IMG/VR virus record: IMGVR_UViG_3300050821_006249
Span: 1 to 39,568 of that record
DNA from: a virus
Direction: 5' to 3' (one strand)
Length of the DNA stretch: 39,568 bases
The notes under the pieces were generated by a model, which saw only the letters and a program-made list of their open reading frames with translations, was not told where the DNA came from and made no database searches. This document shows, one piece after another, positions 29,034 to 38,369 of this stretch (the stretch's first letter is position 1; each line of letters starts with the position of its first letter). Position numbers and translations under genes: made by a program.

Positions 29034-29387
29034 TTAATTTCCAATAGCGTATAGTGAAACGCCAAAATCAGCCGTAGTGCTATCTGTAACAAAGCTTAAT
29101 GTATCACCTGCATAAACAGTACGTGCTGGCGGATTTAGTATTGATAAAGTAGCGCCAATTGTGCCAGTAGGTATAGTTGCAGTTGTATTTCTTGCGACCC
29201 ATACATTAGTGCCTGTACCAACACTAAAAAGAGCAATATAGGTTGAAGAGTCAGAAGGAACTGTTATAGATTGCGCTACTCCACTCGCTAAAGTTACTTT
29301 GAAATTAGTATCTGAAAATTGAGGAGCATTTAAAGATGTTACCGGATAACCCTGTACATCTCTTCCTAGATTTAATTTGGTTGTCAT
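29034..29387 (-). CDS. Virion protein (small, beta-rich)
   Basis: 117 residues, MTTKLNLGRDVQGYPVTSLN then Thr/Ser/Val-rich strands (SVGTGTNVWVARNTTATIPT). Typical small structural protein of the tail-tip region. AAGGATATAAATT precedes the ATG, the ribosome site shared by most genes in this operon. Confidence 0.55.
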   Translation of the reverse strand: MTTKLNLGRDVQGYPVTSLNAPQFSDTNFKVTLASGVAQSITVPSDSSTYIALFSVGTGTNVWVARNTTATIPTGTIGATLSILNPPARTVYAGDTLSFVTDSTTADFGVSLYAIGN

Positions 29388-29398
29388 AATTTATATCC

Positions 29399-31030
29399 TT
29401 ATAATTTAAGAAACATATTTGTATAGAATGTTGGATTCTGAATATTCATAAATGTTTGGCTAGTATAACTATTTATAGTTCCTGTAATATTTGATGATGT
29501 ACAATTGCCTCCTACTGCTGCTGCTGTACCTGGATTTAATGTTACAAATAGTCCATTTGCAGGCGAATTATGAGCATGATCTGGTATTTCATTTAATGCG
29601 ATTGCGTGTTGCTCATTACCGCTTGTTTGACCGAGTGCCCAATTCGTACCTGTATTATTTCCTGAACTTGGCGTACCAATAGATGCTATTAATCTTCCTA
29701 ATGTTTTGGTTAAACTTAATTGCCTATTAGCCGTAAAATCTGTCATAGCATTAGCACCATAACCAACTGGCGCACCACCACTCGTAAACATCGGTGCATT
29801 AGTAGCGCCTACTGCATTCCAGATTAAATTAAACAAAGGCCATGTATCGATATTTGCACGCGTTGTCGAATTTGAACTTACATTACCAATAGTACCATCA
29901 TTTAATCCTACCCAACCAAAAGGAGAGAATGAATTTAAACTCATTCTATAATCACCAGTTCTAAAACCATTAATGATTGGATCTATTTGATCATATGTCT
30001 GAAAAGAGTTAGTCGGAACGACATTACTTAAAAAGTTACTTGGTAAACAAAAGTTAATATCGCATGTAACAGCGACTGGATAATTTATTTGTAAATATAA
30101 AGCATCATCACCAGTACCGCTTAAAGTTAATCCAGCAGCAGAAGGAAAAACAAAAGGTATAACAAATTTTTCCCAAGAATTATTTAAAGTGATTGTTTCC
30201 AAAACAATGGGTGCAGGCTGAGAAATAGCCCCAGTTCCTAGAAACTGTAAAATTGATATTGTTAAGGTATTATTTGTATTTCCTGTTACATTTTGAGCTT
30301 GTAATGTAATAGTTGCCGGTACATTTTCTAATGTCTTAATATGGTATGAAATTGGTATTTGTATATACTTGGAAGTCTCCCCTACTTGAGCAGCACTACA
30401 ATCAAAATTTAAGTACACTTCTGGTGTAATATCATTTACTAATGGGTCATTTCCCAATCCAAATGGTATAAAAGTGATATTATCAGTAGCACCATTTATA
30501 TTTTTAATAAACCTTACATCAGGCATACTAAAACCGTCATGCTGACTGGGTGCAATAACAGTGTTTGTTAAATTAGTTACATTGATGCTTCCTACATTTC
30601 TCCAAAATACATTATTTACTATCTGATTTTGTAGTGTTGATACATTTGCTGCATTTTCTCCATTATCGCCAATAAAAGGGAAATTTTCACGAGTAAATTG
30701 TGGAACGCCTAAACTATTGGTGACAGTAACATAATAAGGCTGAGATATATTTGAATCATCCTCATCAAACGGATAATAGTAAGGAATGACATCATTACCG
30801 CTATTATCTTGAATAGTACCTACAGCGCTAAGCGTTAATGGATTTGGCAACGGTACATACGTATAAGCGCCAGGGCTTCCTGTTTGCTCATACACATTCT
30901 TAAAAACAGTCCTAGCGGTATCTTCATAAAAAGTCACAATACCAGCAGACAAAGGGGTACCAAAGTCTTTATCGACAAAATAATCTTGTAGCATCGGAGC
31001 CGCTATCAATAGCTCTGGGTTAATCGGCAT
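29399..31030 (-). CDS. Tail fibre with collar-like C-terminal domain
   Basis: 543 residues. The N-terminal 120 residues (PELLIAAPMLQDYFVDKDFG, VTFYEDTARTVFKNVYEQ) look like a tail-needle or fibre-attachment module. The middle is a beta-rich region (about 130-340). From about 365 the sequence FSPFGWVGLNDGTIGN, TWPLFNLIWNAVG and EQHAIALNEIPDHAHN matches the phage Tail Collar layout, in which LxxNExPxHxHn is the usual mark. Likely receptor-contacting fibre. Confidence 0.72.
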   Translation of the reverse strand: MPINPELLIAAPMLQDYFVDKDFGTPLSAGIVTFYEDTARTVFKNVYEQTGSPGAYTYVPLPNPLTLSAVGTIQDNSGNDVIPYYYPFDEDDSNISQPYYVTVTNSLGVPQFTRENFPFIGDNGENAANVSTLQNQIVNNVFWRNVGSINVTNLTNTVIAPSQHDGFSMPDVRFIKNINGATDNITFIPFGLGNDPLVNDITPEVYLNFDCSAAQVGETSKYIQIPISYHIKTLENVPATITLQAQNVTGNTNNTLTISILQFLGTGAISQPAPIVLETITLNNSWEKFVIPFVFPSAAGLTLSGTGDDALYLQINYPVAVTCDINFCLPSNFLSNVVPTNSFQTYDQIDPIINGFRTGDYRMSLNSFSPFGWVGLNDGTIGNVSSNSTTRANIDTWPLFNLIWNAVGATNAPMFTSGGAPVGYGANAMTDFTANRQLSLTKTLGRLIASIGTPSSGNNTGTNWALGQTSGNEQHAIALNEIPDHAHNSPANGLFVTLNPGTAAAVGGNCTSSNITGTINSYTSQTFMNIQNPTFYTNMFLKL

Positions 31031-31063
31031 TTCTTAAAATCCTTTTTAATATTGATTTTCATA

Positions 31064-33049
31064 TTACTCTTCCTGAGTAGTATTAAAATTATTGAATAAT
31101 TTATTTGTACCTTGTTGAGTTATTTGAGACAAAATACTAGCTAATCTTAATGATTTTTCATTATTACTCTTCATTTTAGCTATTGTTTCAAACTCTTTAT
31201 TCCATGCAGGATTTGTTATTAATTCAACAGCAGCTTTATCATAAGTACCGCCTGTTAAGTTCTTAATCAAATCCATCGCATCTTGTTTCCAACCTCCTCT
31301 ACCTTCTGACATGCTTGTTTTTGCTAACTGTGTAGCTGTTCTAGCAGTTTCAGAAGAAATAAGGTTCTTAAATACTTTTCTCATATCAGATAACTTTTCC
31401 TGGGCGCCTGGTATTCCATCAACAGCCTGATAGAATTGATTATAATCTTGGTCATTTTTCAATATCTTCTTATAGAAATTATAACCACCTTCTCCGCCTA
31501 TTCTGATTCTTCTTTCCATTTCATTTTTGATTATTCCACGCCAAGCAGAAGGGTCATAACTTTCTATTTCTTTCTTTATTTTCTTCAAAACATTTATATC
31601 TGTTTGTTTTGGTTCAAATATCATTTCAGGTATATTTTTTATATTAGTATCAGTTATCCTTGCTATTTTACCAATATGGCTATTTTCAAGTCTTTCAATA
31701 GGTCTGGAACCTTCCTCAAACATTGCTCTAGCTTTGGCATAATCTTTACTAAAAGTATCAGTTTTTTCAACCAATTTATTTTTTGAATCAGTTAAAACTC
31801 TAGCTCTATCATAGTCTTGATTTACAATGGCTTTATTAATATCAGCATCTATTTTTCTTTTAGCAACATCTAAAACTTTAATGCTATGAGAATCATAATC
31901 TTTTAATTCGGCCATATATGCTGGATCAGTTTTTGCAGCATGAATAGCATTTTCAATAGTTTTATCAGATTCCATTAAATGTTTTAATTGAGTTGGCGCT
32001 ATCTTTTTTTGATAAGCTATCTGATATATTGGCTCTACAGCTTGTTGTAAGGCTTCTTTTTTAGATGAAATTGCTTGTTGAGCTGCTTTTCTAATTCTAT
32101 CGCTCATTAAATTATCAGTTGGATTAATCTGTTTCAAAAGATCAGAAATAGCTCTATTCTCTGTATTTAATCTACCTTGAGATTTATTATATAAAAGTTC
32201 CGCTCCTTCTTCTGAACGTCCTATTTTACCTTGTGCCTTTCCAGCTAGCGGACTTCCTGAAGCTTCAGCAGGTGTAATATAAGACAACCCTAATCGTTTA
32301 GAAGCTTCCAAAGAAGGTTGAACTTCTGATTCATTAACACCTTTTAACATATTACTAGCGACTAGTTGATTAACGCCTTTTCCACGTGTAGCTAAAAGAG
32401 CCCCAATAGAGGCGCCCCCAATTTCAGGAATATTACTTTCAGTGCCAGTAGCTTTTTTTACACCATATCCCGCTGCCAAACCTAAAAGGCTAGCAGCTAT
32501 TGCTCGTATTTTAGGATTAGATGATTTTGCCATCATTACGAGAGGAGTAAGAGCCCCACTTATTCCGGCTCCAAGAGTTCCTTGCTCTAAAGCATTTACA
32601 CCTGCATTTTCATTTTTATCTAAACTACCACTAATACCTCCACTTCCTGCGCCTAGAATGCTTTGCTTTCCTACTTCTCCACCATATCCTGCTAAGGCTT
32701 TTTTAATTCCAGATAAGCCATTACCGCCTAATGCTTTAGCTGCCTTACCTATATAAGGTAAGCTTTCGGCGCCAAGACGTAACCCAGCTAAAGCCTCTCC
32801 TCCTAATCCATAAAACAGAGATTGAATTGGCAATGACTGGAATTGTTGTTTAGGACTCATATCACTAATACCAGTTGATATCTGTTTAGACATTAAATCA
32901 GGAATGCGAAACGCATCATCATTTGCTGATTTTGACGGTTGAGGCTTCATAGGAAACTGAGAATTAATAGCAGTTTCTATCTCTTCTGGCGTAGCATCAT
33001 CCGGAAATTCATGTTTTTCATTATTTTCTAATCTAACTATCTGCGTCAT
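31064..33049 (-). CDS. Internal virion/ejection protein
   Basis: 661 residues from the ATG at 33049, where TAATG overlaps the upstream stop; the frame extends to 33088 inside that gene. N-terminal RLENNEKHEFPDDATPEEIE is shared with many phage internal core and ejection proteins. Residues 85-240 are Gly/Ala-rich and hydrophobic, compatible with membrane insertion; the rest is long helices. It matches the place of P22 gp16 (last of the ejection trio). No clear transglycosylase motif was found. Confidence 0.65.
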   Translation of the reverse strand: MTQIVRLENNEKHEFPDDATPEEIETAINSQFPMKPQPSKSANDDAFRIPDLMSKQISTGISDMSPKQQFQSLPIQSLFYGLGGEALAGLRLGAESLPYIGKAAKALGGNGLSGIKKALAGYGGEVGKQSILGAGSGGISGSLDKNENAGVNALEQGTLGAGISGALTPLVMMAKSSNPKIRAIAASLLGLAAGYGVKKATGTESNIPEIGGASIGALLATRGKGVNQLVASNMLKGVNESEVQPSLEASKRLGLSYITPAEASGSPLAGKAQGKIGRSEEGAELLYNKSQGRLNTENRAISDLLKQINPTDNLMSDRIRKAAQQAISSKKEALQQAVEPIYQIAYQKKIAPTQLKHLMESDKTIENAIHAAKTDPAYMAELKDYDSHSIKVLDVAKRKIDADINKAIVNQDYDRARVLTDSKNKLVEKTDTFSKDYAKARAMFEEGSRPIERLENSHIGKIARITDTNIKNIPEMIFEPKQTDINVLKKIKKEIESYDPSAWRGIIKNEMERRIRIGGEGGYNFYKKILKNDQDYNQFYQAVDGIPGAQEKLSDMRKVFKNLISSETARTATQLAKTSMSEGRGGWKQDAMDLIKNLTGGTYDKAAVELITNPAWNKEFETIAKMKSNNEKSLRLASILSQITQQGTNKLFNNFNTTQEE

Positions 33050-34215
33050 TATTCTTTCACCAATTTTCCTTCTGCATTTCTTGTCCATCTAGCAGTGACA
33101 GTTTGTTCTGGTTTATTCCCATTCATAGCACCTTGAACTGAATCAGTTAATTCCTTCTTATTATTATTTCCTTGATTAGTAACGCTACTAGCCCCTATTT
33201 TCACATTTTTACGAGCTTCTAATGCTTTTCCTAAAGCTTCTAAAAAGAACCTATTTGCTTCTGCGCGGGCTGTATAACTTAATTTAGGATATTGTGCGTC
33301 AATTCGTTGTTGGCCAAGATTCATCAACTCTTCTGTTGTAGTAACCCCAGGCTGTCCCATCGCTAATTTAATTTCATTCTGAGAAAGCTCATATTGCAAT
33401 TGTTGAGAGGCAATGAATTTACCAAGTCTTTTTTGCGATGTTTCGTCAGATTTAAAAGTATCTAAAATTTGATCTGGTGATTTACTAAAGTAAGTGGTTC
33501 CATAAGGTTTTAATCCTTCTTGGGCATATTTACTTAAAACATTCAGTTCTGCTTCTCCTTGATTTGATCTTATCCCCTGAGTAATCACTGGTGCTGTTGT
33601 AGTTCCTTTTACTACTCTATCCAACGAAGCTTGTGCAGCAGGAGATAATTTATTCAATTTAGTTCCATCACTTAAAGTATCGCCTCCTTGTGCTAAGACA
33701 TTTCCCGCTTCATAAATTTGTTCTTGGGTTTGTAATTGTGGGTTATCTTTAGCAACTAAGCTTTGATAAAATAACTGTTCTTTCCCACCTACCCCTAAAC
33801 CACCTCTTCCACCCATGTTATAGCTATTAATCTGAGCTTTGGTTAAATCAGGATACATTTCGTTTTTAAGGCTTAATTCTTTAGCTTTTAATGGAGTCAA
33901 TGTATTCGTTTCATTCGCAGAAGCTAATTGATTAGCAGTCTGTCCTCTTTCAAGGCCAAATTTTGTCGTATATTCTTCAGGGGTATATTGATTGACTATT
34001 TCTTGAAATTTATTAGCTAATAATGCCTTTGATAAGTCAGCTTTAGCTTTTTCACCAACATAAGGCAATTCAGCTTTAGCTTTCATGTTCTCTAATTCTT
34101 TTGATAAATTATTAGTAAAAGAGCTATATAGATCGCTACCTGCTTGTATACCCATCAAACGAGGGTTAGCTTGTTGAAATGATAATGGCTGAATAAAAGG
34201 TAAATTAATAGGCAT
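33049..34215 (-). CDS. Ejection protein, P22 gp20-position
   Basis: 388 residues, Gln/Asn/Lys-rich and mostly helical (MPINLPFIQPLSFQQANPRL at the start), with a Gly-rich patch near 135-145. No similarity to enzymes. It sits between a gp7-like and a gp16-like gene, the order of the P22 ejection cluster (7-20-16). TAATG overlaps at both ends. Confidence 0.6.
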   Translation of the reverse strand: MPINLPFIQPLSFQQANPRLMGIQAGSDLYSSFTNNLSKELENMKAKAELPYVGEKAKADLSKALLANKFQEIVNQYTPEEYTTKFGLERGQTANQLASANETNTLTPLKAKELSLKNEMYPDLTKAQINSYNMGGRGGLGVGGKEQLFYQSLVAKDNPQLQTQEQIYEAGNVLAQGGDTLSDGTKLNKLSPAAQASLDRVVKGTTTAPVITQGIRSNQGEAELNVLSKYAQEGLKPYGTTYFSKSPDQILDTFKSDETSQKRLGKFIASQQLQYELSQNEIKLAMGQPGVTTTEELMNLGQQRIDAQYPKLSYTARAEANRFFLEALGKALEARKNVKIGASSVTNQGNNNKKELTDSVQGAMNGNKPEQTVTARWTRNAEGKLVKE

Positions 34216-34847
34216 TATGCTAACCCCGTTCCTGAAAATGCTTTAAGTGCATTTCCAATCAGTCCATATTTAAAACCTTGTTCACCTAATTCATTCATAT
34301 TTTGATTAGCAGCGCCTGAATAGGCTAATTGCCCTTGAGCGCCCAGATTATTCCCAATATCTGTAGCATATTCATTGGATGCGTTATAACCCATATCATT
34401 AAGATGACTTTTCCCTGTTAATCCTGTTTGATAGGCACCTAAAGCATTGTTAAGCCAATCACCATAGCTTGAACTCGCAAGTTTTGAGACTAAATCAGCT
34501 ATTTGTTGTTCATGTTGAGGAGAACCGGCCATTCCGCCAGCTGCTGCTGCATGTCCTGCCGCTTGTTCTGCCTGTTGACGTGCAAATTCATAACCAGGAG
34601 AAGAATGAAATCCTTCTCCTACTTTATTGATAAATTCACCAGGGTTATTAGTGAGATTCCCGTATTGTCCTTCTAAGTCTCCAAGAGAACGTTTACCCGC
34701 ATCCATATAAGGCTGATAATATGGTTTTATTTCACCAGGTATTTTATTGAAATAAGGCATAGCACTTTTCGATGGGTCTTCATAATCGTTCCCCATCAAT
34801 AAACCCGCTGCTGGTGAAAAAAATTTCAAATAATCTGTCGAATTCAT
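34215..34847 (-). CDS. DNA transfer/ejection protein, P22 gp7-like
   Basis: 210 residues. FHSSPGYEFARQQAEQAAGH and SPQHEQQIADLVSKLASSSY, with Ala/Gly-rich helices (GNNLGAQGQLAYSGAANQNM), are marks of the DNA-injection protein family that includes P22 gp7. AAGGGA precedes the start. Packaged in the head and released into the cell with the DNA; it is usually processed at the N-terminus. Confidence 0.68.
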   Translation of the reverse strand: MNSTDYLKFFSPAAGLLMGNDYEDPSKSAMPYFNKIPGEIKPYYQPYMDAGKRSLGDLEGQYGNLTNNPGEFINKVGEGFHSSPGYEFARQQAEQAAGHAAAAGGMAGSPQHEQQIADLVSKLASSSYGDWLNNALGAYQTGLTGKSHLNDMGYNASNEYATDIGNNLGAQGQLAYSGAANQNMNELGEQGFKYGLIGNALKAFSGTGLA

Positions 34848-34861
34848 TTAAAAAATCCCTT

Positions 34862-35164
34862 TTAAGTTAAAGTAAACGTCTTCCAGACATTCACACCACC
34901 TACTATAACATTTCCTTTAAATAGATTGTTAGTTGAGTCATATAAAATTCGTCCCGTAGACTGAGTACCCGTTAACAATGCGATATTACTTGCCGATTGT
35001 TGAGGAGCTGCTAATCCTTCTGGACTATAGTTACTCTGTAAAGCTTGAGTATTGTCCTCAAAATACTTTTTCCATAAAGGAGTTATCTCGCCGTTTTCGT
35101 CGACAAGTTTAGAATCCCTTGGTATATCAGGAAAAAGCGCATTTTGTTTTTTACCAGTAATCAT
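34862..35164 (-). CDS. Small virion-associated protein
   Basis: 100 residues. ALFPDIPRDSKLVDENGEIT PLW and SNIALLTGTQSTGRILYDST look like an attachment peptide followed by a beta-hairpin end. The gene overlaps gp10-like by ATGA. Small fibre or needle accessory subunits have this form; the P22 needle gp26 occupies a similar place but is longer (233), and no coiled coil is seen here. Confidence 0.48.
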   Translation of the reverse strand: MITGKKQNALFPDIPRDSKLVDENGEITPLWKKYFEDNTQALQSNYSPEGLAAPQQSASNIALLTGTQSTGRILYDSTNNLFKGNVIVGGVNVWKTFTLT

Positions 35165-36801
35165 TGTCTTATATTCACTATTCCGTCAGTTGCTACAAAA
35201 CGTCCAAAACCCCAAAACCTAAATTGAAAAACTAAATCATTACATGCACCTAATTGCCACCATTGAAGTTTATTTTTTCTTAGCCCAATAGGATTTAATA
35301 CATAAGGTTCATAACTGCTAAATGTCTCACCGCCATCAGTAGAGATTGACATATCAACACGTGGAGTTAGCGATACAATATTATCTTGTTCGGCAATAAG
35401 AAAAAATGATTCGCTATCACTTTGCTCACTAATAAGTAGCTGACCATCTTCTGTCTCTAGTAATTCACCATCTTCCGTATTTAAGAATATTTCACTACCT
35501 TCTGTAATTAAAATTTCACCGTCCTCAGTAATTAGAAAAATATTTCCTAAATCTGAAAACTGATAATTAGTCGTTCCCTGTTCAATCGTAAAACCCGCAT
35601 CAGTTGCAACAAAATATTCTTGGCTTGGCAATCTAATATTTCTACAAGTTCTTATCCTTGGTATTTCTTCGCCATCATAAGTATTAAATGCAGTATCAAA
35701 AGAATATAAGTTACCGTTATTTTTACTTACGAAGTAATATTGATTATTAAAAAATGCTACTGAATTAGCTATAAAATAATTTACATTCTCATCAGAAGCA
35801 AAATATATTTTTTGATTATTAAAATCATAGAACAGAGAAAAATTATCAGTATAAAAATTAATGTGATAAAACAAATGACCATCTTGTCGATAGATAAATG
35901 CTTGAGAGTCAGCAGGATTTTTCAATTGAGAAAATAAATAATCAATACCGTCTGTTGTTATTTTCTGTGGCGCATCTCCCTTTGTATACATGATTACCGG
36001 ACCGGCCTTTTCATTAATGGCAAGCCACACCACAATTTCATCTGTATAAGCAATTGTAGCTGGATTTAAGCATCCATAATCAATGCTATAAGAAGAACTA
36101 CGTTGATAAGGAAATAATTGATACCCGACATCATACCAAGGCTCAGTAACAGTTGAGCCTAATACCATTATCATATTGCCGCGGCTTGGAACCCTAACAA
36201 CTCCTTGTACATTATCAGGTTTGGTTTGCAACAAACCAACGCTAGAAGCAGTAGCAGGCCACGTAGTCCCGTCATTCTGCCCCGATAACCTCCATGTATT
36301 AGTGCCAGTCGCCGCGGCTATAAAATAGGTATCGTGAAAAGTAATATAGCCAGGAATAAAATCAGGTGTAGATATAGCTTGAAATGCTGGTGTTAAAGTT
36401 GCGTCATAAATATAAATCGATGTTCCATCAGAAATACATATTTGAGGTTTATTATTCTCAGCAATATAAACAACACCAGTTGATGTAAATAATTCACCTA
36501 TTTGTGTTACTGATGTATCAATCGACATTTGAGTATCAAAATCAAAAAATATATCAATCAGATAAACTTTATTATCAAAAACAGCTACCATTTTTCCCAG
36601 TTTAGTACTCGTATATAAAGCACGGCCAACAAGTCCAATATTAGGAATAGCTTTTTGATAACCTGCATATGGCACCATCCAATCATCAGACATGAACATA
36701 TTGTAAGTTTTCTCAATCGATATTTTCGGATATCGACCAAATGTAGAAGAACCTACAACATTGATTGGAACGGCGCGAGATGTTGGAGAGCGTGCTATCA
36801 T
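35161..36801 (-). CDS. Packaged-DNA stabilisation protein, P22 gp10-like
   Basis: 546 residues, longer than P22 gp10 (472). It would plug the tail channel between gp4 ring and needle. NMFMSDDWMVPYAGYQKAIP then KLGKMVAVFDNKVYLID at the start and the ending DGGETFSSYEPYVLNPIGLR then WQLGACNDLVFQFRFW match the family's blade repeats. An acidic insert of repeats TEDGEIL, TEGSEIF, TEDGELL, TEDGQLL occupies about 420-468. TAATG links it to the gp4-like gene. Confidence 0.72.
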   Translation of the reverse strand: MIARSPTSRAVPINVVGSSTFGRYPKISIEKTYNMFMSDDWMVPYAGYQKAIPNIGLVGRALYTSTKLGKMVAVFDNKVYLIDIFFDFDTQMSIDTSVTQIGELFTSTGVVYIAENNKPQICISDGTSIYIYDATLTPAFQAISTPDFIPGYITFHDTYFIAAATGTNTWRLSGQNDGTTWPATASSVGLLQTKPDNVQGVVRVPSRGNMIMVLGSTVTEPWYDVGYQLFPYQRSSSYSIDYGCLNPATIAYTDEIVVWLAINEKAGPVIMYTKGDAPQKITTDGIDYLFSQLKNPADSQAFIYRQDGHLFYHINFYTDNFSLFYDFNNQKIYFASDENVNYFIANSVAFFNNQYYFVSKNNGNLYSFDTAFNTYDGEEIPRIRTCRNIRLPSQEYFVATDAGFTIEQGTTNYQFSDLGNIFLITEDGEILITEGSEIFLNTEDGELLETEDGQLLISEQSDSESFFLIAEQDNIVSLTPRVDMSISTDGGETFSSYEPYVLNPIGLRKNKLQWWQLGACNDLVFQFRFWGFGRFVATDGIVNIRQ

Positions 36802-37505
36802 TATGCAGGTCTCCAGCCACGTCCAATATTCACATCACCCCAGTTAATCCCTGTGCCTTGTACTAATATTGATGATTTTCTTACAGAAAGATCAGGAGGA
36901 CTGACATACATTAAAGTACGTCTCATGGAGTCTAATCTTTTTTGTGATTGAGGATTAAAGTTAATTGAATATTCAGAACACATATAATTTGCAAGTGCAT
37001 ATCTAAGATATTCGATATAAGCAGTATCATAGGTAAGCGACATATCTTGTTGTAGAGTCACATCTTGCAACGCAAATTTCCCCATTATTTTAATAGGAAA
37101 ATTTCCAGAAGGAAGAAAGTACATATAAATAGTGCCTCCTCCAACTCCTCTGTTGAAATACCAACTAAAAGGAAGTGAAGCAACATTATCTACACGACTA
37201 GTGCCAAAATAAGCTGATCTTGGCACGTATTGTGTTGAATATCGAACAACATCAATGTTGAATGTTAACGATTCGACATCATATAAATTAGGAATGAAAT
37301 AGGATTCTTGATTTGTAACGGCTGGAAATTCAAAATAAGTCCAATATGGAATTAAAGTAGTGTCAACTGCTTCCCAATCTAATAAAGCATTAAGAAGATA
37401 CAAACCGTCATTAATTTGTGCGCCACCAACGGTTTGTAATCCCCTAGAGACAATACCCGAAAGATACCATGAACGAGTTATCAATGTTTGTGCTGTATAC
37501 GGCAT
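36801..37505 (-). CDS. Tail accessory factor, P22 gp4-like
   Basis: 234 residues. First tail ring bound to the portal. MPYTAQTLITRSWYLSGIVS starts a helical region, GLYLLNALLDWEAVDTTLIP continues it, and strands plus YDTAYIEYLRYALANYMCSE follow; these are the marks of the family. It is longer than P22 gp4 (166), with the extra length in the middle. AAAGGT precedes the start. Confidence 0.75.
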   Translation of the reverse strand: MPYTAQTLITRSWYLSGIVSRGLQTVGGAQINDGLYLLNALLDWEAVDTTLIPYWTYFEFPAVTNQESYFIPNLYDVESLTFNIDVVRYSTQYVPRSAYFGTSRVDNVASLPFSWYFNRGVGGGTIYMYFLPSGNFPIKIMGKFALQDVTLQQDMSLTYDTAYIEYLRYALANYMCSEYSINFNPQSQKRLDSMRRTLMYVSPPDLSVRKSSILVQGTGINWGDVNIGRGWRPA

Positions 37506-37544
37506 TTTTTGAATACCTTTCCATAGTACTAACTTTCCATTCCA

Positions 37545-38306
37545 TTAAAGATACAAATTAAAGCCTGCAACATCAATTGCAACAGTACCTGCTGAAACTT
37601 TATAGTTAATAGTAGGTGCTTTAACATTTAACTGAGCTAATACAAGGTCATAATTTTCAGTATTAGCAACACCAGTTGCAACCGGCGCAATAATAGTTAT
37701 TGCATCTCCTACTGAGTTAAACCCTTGCATATTTAATATGTCACCAGCAGCAGCAGCACTAAATATACTATTGATTGTGACTGGCAAATTATTAATAGGA
37801 GGCACTAAAGTCGTCAACACAACAGGCGCATAAGTGGTAGAAGCACCAGCGGTTACTGCTGTTGCAATCGGGGCATCATAAGTGAACAATAAATCTGCTC
37901 CCACCCCAGAGTAATACCCAGGATAAAAATGAGTAGCACCATTAGAAGCCCAATAGCCAATTAAACGAAAAGAATCGTAATCAAATGGCATTAAAGGAGA
38001 TGAATTTGATGCAAGCGTTAACATTGCTGCGGGAACTTGGAAATTCCTAGAATCAGCAATCATGTAAATTGCATACATGGTTGATGCGGCAAATGTACCG
38101 GTATCAAGTCCATTTACACCATTTACAGCGGCATTTAATAAAATAACAGCATTAGAAACGATATCGATCGTATCATTTGAATCTCTGCATTGACCAGCAG
38201 AAATATCAATAATAGTATTTGGAGTGGTTGCATCATTAGAAAGAATCAAACCATTCTTATAAATCAACGGTAACGAATAAACTGGATCATTCTGTATAGC
38301 GGTCAT
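37545..38306 (-). CDS. Virion structural protein of unknown role
   Basis: 253 residues, low charge and beta-rich. MTAIQNDPVYSLPLIYKNGL at the start, CRDSNDTIDI near 40, and alternating strands up to VAGFNLYL. It lies between the coat gene (beyond a terminator) and the gp4-like gene, where some P22-like phages carry decoration or head-completion proteins. AAAGGATATTAAC precedes the ATG. Confidence 0.58.
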   Translation of the reverse strand: MTAIQNDPVYSLPLIYKNGLILSNDATTPNTIIDISAGQCRDSNDTIDIVSNAVILLNAAVNGVNGLDTGTFAASTMYAIYMIADSRNFQVPAAMLTLASNSSPLMPFDYDSFRLIGYWASNGATHFYPGYYSGVGADLLFTYDAPIATAVTAGASTTYAPVVLTTLVPPINNLPVTINSIFSAAAAGDILNMQGFNSVGDAITIIAPVATGVANTENYDLVLAQLNVKAPTINYKVSAGTVAIDVAGFNLYL

Positions 38307-38337
38307 GTTAATATCCTTTTAATCTTTAATTTTAAAA

Positions 38338-38360
38338 AGAGGGTCAGCTATTGACCCTCT
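38338..38360 (-). terminator. Rho-independent terminator after the coat gene
   Basis: On the minus strand AGAGGGTCA and TGACCCTCT form a perfect 9-bp stem with a 5-base loop (ATAGC), followed by TTTTT (38337 down to 38333 region). It stands between coat and the next virion gene and probably lets only part of the transcripts continue, keeping coat in excess. Confidence 0.82.
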
Positions 38361-38369
38361 ATCCATTAA

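Noticed and set aside
31064-33049. Transglycosylase domain in the ejection protein
   Set aside because: The N-terminus is shared with some transglycosylase-bearing proteins, but I found no convincing catalytic Glu motif in the remaining sequence.
33050-33088. N-terminal extension of the 661-aa ejection protein
   Set aside because: The extra 13 residues lie inside the upstream gene, and the TAATG junction at 33049 gives the start with a family-like N-terminus (RLENNEKHEFPDDATPEE).
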